Shown here one piece after another: positions 6,562 through 8,904 of a stretch of DNA of 8,904 nucleotides. This stretch comes from MGML01 sp964493985 (lineage in GTDB: Bacteria > Chloroflexota > Dehalococcoidia > Dehalococcoidales > UBA2162). The notes beneath the pieces are model-generated. The model searched no databases. It saw nothing but the letters and a program-made list of their open reading frames with translations, and was not told the DNA's origin. A program made the position numbers and the translations under genes. The stretch lies in NCBI GenBank assembly GCA_964493985.1, contig CAZBQL010000116.1:1-8904 (forward strand). The letters are read 5' to 3'. The number at the start of each line of letters is the position of its first letter. Positions within the stretch are counted from its first letter, which is position 1.

Positions 6562-7605
6562 TTACTTTGTGAGTTTAATACCAACCCTATCTCTCACATC
6601 CTGGGGAGTGGCAATTTCTCTTCCCAGAGCTTTGGCCAGGTTCACAACCATTGCAGTTGTGTCTGAAGCCCTCTGCGAGATATCATCCTTATGTGGGTAC
6701 AGATAGAACTGGTCTTCGATACCGACTCTGATCATTTCAGCCCCGCCCAGAAGTGCCATAGTAGCCATCGTAAGCCAGTTACGCCCGGCCGGAGCAATTC
6801 CAAGGAAAGTATCCTCGCCCAGCGCTTGCCTGGCCAGGCCAAGGCTGGTGATGATCTCAAGTTGAGTCCAGGGGTCTCCTGCGAAAGCCCGGTCGTCACT
6901 GTGTTTGCCCTCCTGTATTACCGCCCAGAACGGTCCTTTGAGCAGGCCGGTATCAATGAGGTGCTGTTTTACCCTCGGTATGGCAAAGCTCTCTACTTCC
7001 ACCAGGGGTTTAACGCCATTCGCCTCCATCCACCTGACGCCTTCCTGCATGCTTTCAACATCGAAAATGGCGTGTCCGACATCGTAGTTACCTTCGGTCA
7101 TAATCAGCACGGATTGTACATACCAGTTCCCAAGGCCCTTAGCTTTTCCCAACTCAAGGAGAAGTTTTGTCTGACTGACAAAATCAGCCTGGGCGCCTTT
7201 ATCAGGTTTACCCCACCAGGTATGGTGCGCACAGACAAAGTCCACCTCTTTATAGGCACGGTCCATCACCTCCATAAGGCAGTAGGCATGACGTGATTCG
7301 GGAGAACCTATTGGATGCATCGGAGCCGTCATACCGGTTTCAGGATCACGAGGATGAGTGTGAATTATCGAGGCACCGGCTTTGACGCATTCCACAATAG
7401 CGTTGGCCTGCTCTTCAAAGGTAACCGGCGGAAGACCGGTAACACCTCGCTCTTCATACCACGAGATAGGCTGCCAGCCGGGTATCGCTGCTTCGATTGC
7501 CACTTTCTTAGCCATCATTGTTGTCCTGGGTTGGGCCGGGGCATTAAAATGTTGTTCCAGCCTGTTTCTCACCATTGCATCGAATTCTCTATATTCTTGT
7601 TTCAT
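6562..7605 (-). CDS. BKACE-family beta-keto acid cleavage enzyme (DUF849), 3-keto-5-aminohexanoate cleavage protein-like
   Basis: Metal-dependent TIM-barrel protein. Characterised members such as Kce condense a beta-keto acid with acetyl-CoA, giving acetoacetate and a new CoA thioester. Seen here: AGASIIHTHPRD at residues 77-87 holds the Zn-binding His82 and His84 with Arg86-Asp87; PLVEVESF at 200-207; and MIRVGIEDQ at 291-299 holds Arg293, metal ligand Glu297 and Asp298, matching the family 'R.GlED'. Where many members have an 'STGG'-like strand, this one has CAHHTWWGK at 125-133, suggesting a different substrate. At 347 aa it is longer than usual (about 270-310), with a ~30-residue N-terminal extension. 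ATG 7605 is kept because AGGAG lies 9 nt upstream, better than anything at the internal Met31. No lysine-fermentation or beta-oxidation genes adjoin it, so the substrate is unknown. Single gene with its own promoter and 3' hairpin. Confidence 0.92.
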   Translation of the reverse strand: MKQEYREFDAMVRNRLEQHFNAPAQPRTTMMAKKVAIEAAIPGWQPISWYEERGVTGLPPVTFEEQANAIVECVKAGASIIHTHPRDPETGMTAPMHPIGSPESRHAYCLMEVMDRAYKEVDFVCAHHTWWGKPDKGAQADFVSQTKLLLELGKAKGLGNWYVQSVLIMTEGNYDVGHAIFDVESMQEGVRWMEANGVKPLVEVESFAIPRVKQHLIDTGLLKGPFWAVIQEGKHSDDRAFAGDPWTQLEIITSLGLARQALGEDTFLGIAPAGRNWLTMATMALLGGAEMIRVGIEDQFYLYPHKDDISQRASDTTAMVVNLAKALGREIATPQDVRDRVGIKLTK

Positions 7606-7660
7606 TCTTATTATCTCCTGTTACACATTAGTATGTTTAAGTATTCCTTTCATGGGCTAC

Positions 7661-7690
7661 AGTCTAAAGGTGATACGGTAAATAAGTCAA
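7661..7690 (-). promoter_or_regulatory. Promoter of the BKACE gene
   Basis: Minus-strand TTGACT (7685-7690), 18-nt spacer, TAGACT (7661-7666). Predicted start about 7654, leaving a ~49-nt leader with the AGGAG SD before ATG 7605. It lies back to back with the plus-strand promoter at 7722-7750. Confidence 0.5.
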
Positions 7691-7721
7691 GTTAAAATAG
7701 TCCGGATACCAGCTAATCACG

Positions 7722-7750
7722 TTGACGCTGTATTACTCATTTGTTACACT
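7722..7750 (+). promoter_or_regulatory. Promoter of the COG2426 membrane protein gene
   Basis: TTGACG (7722-7727), exactly 17-nt spacer, TACACT (7745-7750). Predicted start about 7757, giving a leader of about 45 nt if translation begins at TTG 7802, or only about 12 nt without an SD if it begins at ATG 7769. Confidence 0.55.
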
Positions 7751-7785
7751 GCATTAACAGCCGGGTTGATGGCCTCACAGACCAC

Positions 7786-7791
7786 AAGGAG
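7786..7791 (+). promoter_or_regulatory. Ribosome-binding site deciding a TTG start
   Basis: AAGGAG lies 10 nt before the in-frame TTG at 7802. The alternative ATG at 7769 lies upstream of this SD and has no SD of its own, so TTG 7802 is the better start. Confidence 0.6.
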
Positions 7792-7801
7792 AAATACATA
7801 T

Positions 7802-8332
7802 TTGGAACAGTTCCTCGGGCTTGGCATCTCCGATATCCTCAAAACACTCGGTCTCGCCGCTTCTCCGATATCCGAGCTAAGAGGAGCCATCCCTCTTGCC
7901 GTGCTGGAGTATGATTTCCCCTGGTATTACGCGTATATCATTGCGGTTATAGGCAATATGCTGCCGGTACCATTCATTCTATTGTTTCTTAATGCTGTCA
8001 CGCGTGTTCTCAGCAGGTTTCCCCTGTTCGACCGGTTTTTCAAGTGGCTTTTTGCTTATACAAGACATCGCGGCACATTGATAGAAAAATACGAACGAGT
8101 CGGGCTGGTATTATTCGTTGCCATCCCTCTACCGGTTACCGGCGCCTGGACAGGCTCAATCGCCGCTGTACTTCTCGGAATGAGTTTCAAACGGGCAATA
8201 CTGTCTATCTTCCTCGGAGTGCTGATTGCCGGAGTTATCGTTACCTGCCTTACCCTGCTGGGATGGGTTGGCGCGATCATTGCCGGAGTAGTCCTCTGCG
8301 TCCTTACCGCGTTGGGAGTATGGCGGTTCTAG
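7802..8332 (+). CDS. Small integral membrane protein, Sm_multidrug_ex family (COG2426)
   Basis: A 176-aa inner-membrane protein of the family named 'putative small multi-drug export protein' (PF06695/COG2426). The transport role is a label, not an established function. Hallmarks: SELRGAIPLAV at residues 24-34 with a charged Glu-Leu-Arg in a re-entrant-like segment, GNMLPVPF at 51-58, and IPLPVTGAWTG at 109-118, the second repeat-like motif. Hydrophobic stretches at about 43-66, 101-124 and 133-174 predict four or five membrane spans, and a basic loop (RHRGTLIEKYER) around 88-99 is likely cytoplasmic. Start: TTG with AAGGAG 10 nt upstream; an ATG 33 nt earlier (7769) would add 11 polar residues. 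It is divergent from the BKACE gene and convergent with the SnoaL-like gene 26 nt downstream, so it is monocistronic. No regulator or partner adjoins it. Confidence 0.92.
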   Translation: MEQFLGLGISDILKTLGLAASPISELRGAIPLAVLEYDFPWYYAYIIAVIGNMLPVPFILLFLNAVTRVLSRFPLFDRFFKWLFAYTRHRGTLIEKYERVGLVLFVAIPLPVTGAWTGSIAAVLLGMSFKRAILSIFLGVLIAGVIVTCLTLLGWVGAIIAGVVLCVLTALGVWRF

Positions 8333-8358
8333 TGTATAGTATTTTTTTCTTTTATTTC

Positions 8359-8787
8359 TTACCCGATCTCATCATTCGACGGGAGGATTCCAAGCTGTTG
8401 ATACTGTCCCAGGGCGTCCTTTATTCCCATATACTCGGCAATCTTGCCGTTTTCGATGCGCAGGAAAAAACATTCCGCTATCTTGAATGATTTTCCCGTT
8501 GGAGGGAATTTCCCCCATTGGCCGGTATGTACACCGGTAACGGTCATTCGGACCGAAACCTTATCGCCTTCTGCCACGATATCATCGATACGGTTCGTAT
8601 GGTCTGAAAAGGCATCCAGAACACCGCCAATCATTTTCAACATAGCTTGTTTTTCAAGTCCGCCTTCTCCTATCATGGGCTTGAAAGCAAAATCATCGGT
8701 CGTTATTTTATCAAGCGTCTCCAGGTCCGCTATTTTCATAGCATTAAAAAAATCAGCTACTAACTCTTTATTTTCTTCGAGCGACAT
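8359..8787 (-). CDS. SnoaL-like / ester cyclase family protein (NTF2-like fold)
   Basis: A 142-aa soluble protein of the SnoaL-like 'ester cyclase' group, a small alpha+beta barrel with a cone-shaped pocket. The N-terminal helix ENKELVADFFNAM at residues 5-17 and the ETLDKITTDDFAF stretch at 23-35 are typical of NTF2-like folds. The diagnostic part is TGVHTGQWGKFPPTGKS at 84-100, followed by the paired strands FFLRIENGKIAEY at 107-119 and the tail DALGQYQQLGIL at 124-135 (family: 'HtG...g.pPTG...  R...GKi.E.w...D..g...QLG'). Most members outside polyketide clusters have no known substrate, and no biosynthetic cluster is visible here. ATG 8787 has AAGGAG close upstream and a perfect TATAAT 24 nt further on. 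It converges with the COG2426 gene. Confidence 0.9.
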   Translation of the reverse strand: MSLEENKELVADFFNAMKIADLETLDKITTDDFAFKPMIGEGGLEKQAMLKMIGGVLDAFSDHTNRIDDIVAEGDKVSVRMTVTGVHTGQWGKFPPTGKSFKIAECFFLRIENGKIAEYMGIKDALGQYQQLGILPSNDEIG

Positions 8788-8810
8788 CTTTTCTCCTTAG
8801 TAATCATGCT

Positions 8811-8816
8811 ATTATA
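8811..8816 (-). promoter_or_regulatory. Perfect TATAAT -10 upstream of the SnoaL-like gene
   Basis: Minus-strand TATAAT with predicted start about 8804 and a ~17-nt leader holding the SD. The -35 at normal spacing (TTCTGG) is poor. A perfect TTGACA exists at 8847-8852, but 30 nt away, too far to pair with it. The surrounding 8817-8865 is very A+T rich. Confidence 0.45.
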
Positions 8817-8865
8817 AGAAAGTTTTAATTTTCCCAGAATATTTTATGTCAATAAACAATTTAAT

Positions 8866-8904
8866 TTAATAGACTCCATACTCCCTGACAGCTTCCATCA
8901 TCGC
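8866..8904 (-). CDS. Possible C-terminal end of another minus-strand gene (partial)
   Basis: Reading leftwards from the window edge, one frame gives twelve codons (AMMEAVREYGVY) and a TAA at 8866-8868, immediately before the A+T-rich promoter region of the SnoaL-like gene. The peptide has a normal protein composition, but twelve codons cannot identify a family, and an open frame this short is expected by chance fairly often. Confidence 0.3.
   Translation of the reverse strand, partial: AMMEAVREYGVY

Noticed and set aside
6393..6584. 63-codon open frame on the minus strand overlapping the BKACE 3' end
   Set aside because: It runs through the hairpin and the repeat terminus, overlaps a real gene, and has no SD or protein-like motif.
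6691..7296. 201-codon open frame on the plus strand
   Set aside because: Antisense to the BKACE gene, whose conserved motifs prove the minus-strand frame; the translation has no recognisable domain.
8306..8360. Possible terminator between the convergent genes (ACCGC...GCGGT plus a T-rich run)
   Set aside because: The stem is only 5 bp with a 12-nt loop inside the coding end and about 14 nt from the T-run; too weak to call, although the T-rich 8341-8360 stretch may assist termination.
1..8904. CRISPR array, tRNA/rRNA, riboswitch, phage or toxin-antitoxin genes
   Set aside because: Looked for on both strands; no regularly spaced repeats, cloverleaf, T-box/TPP-type leader or matching small gene pairs were found.

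Overview
The window looks like the chromosome of a bacterium with about 48-50% G+C that makes isoprenoids by the MEP pathway. ORFs are tightly packed, several start codons are non-ATG, and Shine-Dalgarno sites are good. My tentative placement is Chloroflexota, Dehalococcoidia-like. It rests on the style of the proteins, the archaeal-type phosphoglycerate mutase and the degenerate intergenic repeats with 'GTCATCCTGA'-like ends. There is no 16S or other definitive marker, so treat the placement as inference.

Left two thirds (1-6167, all minus strand): one compact operon read right to left. It runs from a sigma70-type promoter at 6138-6167 through dxs, pgk, apgM (2,3-BPG-independent phosphoglycerate mutase), an uncharacterised 356-aa protein and tpiA, which runs off the left edge. 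Spacings are very short: dxs and pgk overlap as ATGA, and the pgk stop lies inside the apgM ribosome-binding site. Three genes are lower or middle glycolysis/gluconeogenesis. dxs consumes the triose phosphate they handle (glyceraldehyde-3-P) together with pyruvate, so the operon joins triose metabolism to isoprenoid precursor supply. The uncharacterised protein has several motifs reminiscent of N-formylglutamate amidohydrolases.

Middle (6104-6561): about 460 bp without a credible gene. It holds the dxs promoter, a 16-bp perfect palindrome at the predicted transcription start, a roughly 206-bp nested inverted-repeat (MITE/fold-back-like) remnant, and a strong hairpin just past the end of the next gene.

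Right third (6562-8904): a lone BKACE-family (beta-keto acid cleavage enzyme, DUF849) gene on the minus strand; a divergently transcribed small membrane protein of the Sm_multidrug_ex family (COG2426) on the plus strand, with back-to-back promoters in the 160-bp gap; a convergent SnoaL-like/ester-cyclase protein on the minus strand; and, at the edge, the possible last 12 codons of another minus-strand gene.

I see no tRNA, rRNA, CRISPR array, intact transposon or obvious defence/secondary-metabolite system. The items most worth following are the FGase-like protein in the glycolytic operon, the palindrome at the dxs start site, the fold-back repeat and the divergent BKACE enzyme.
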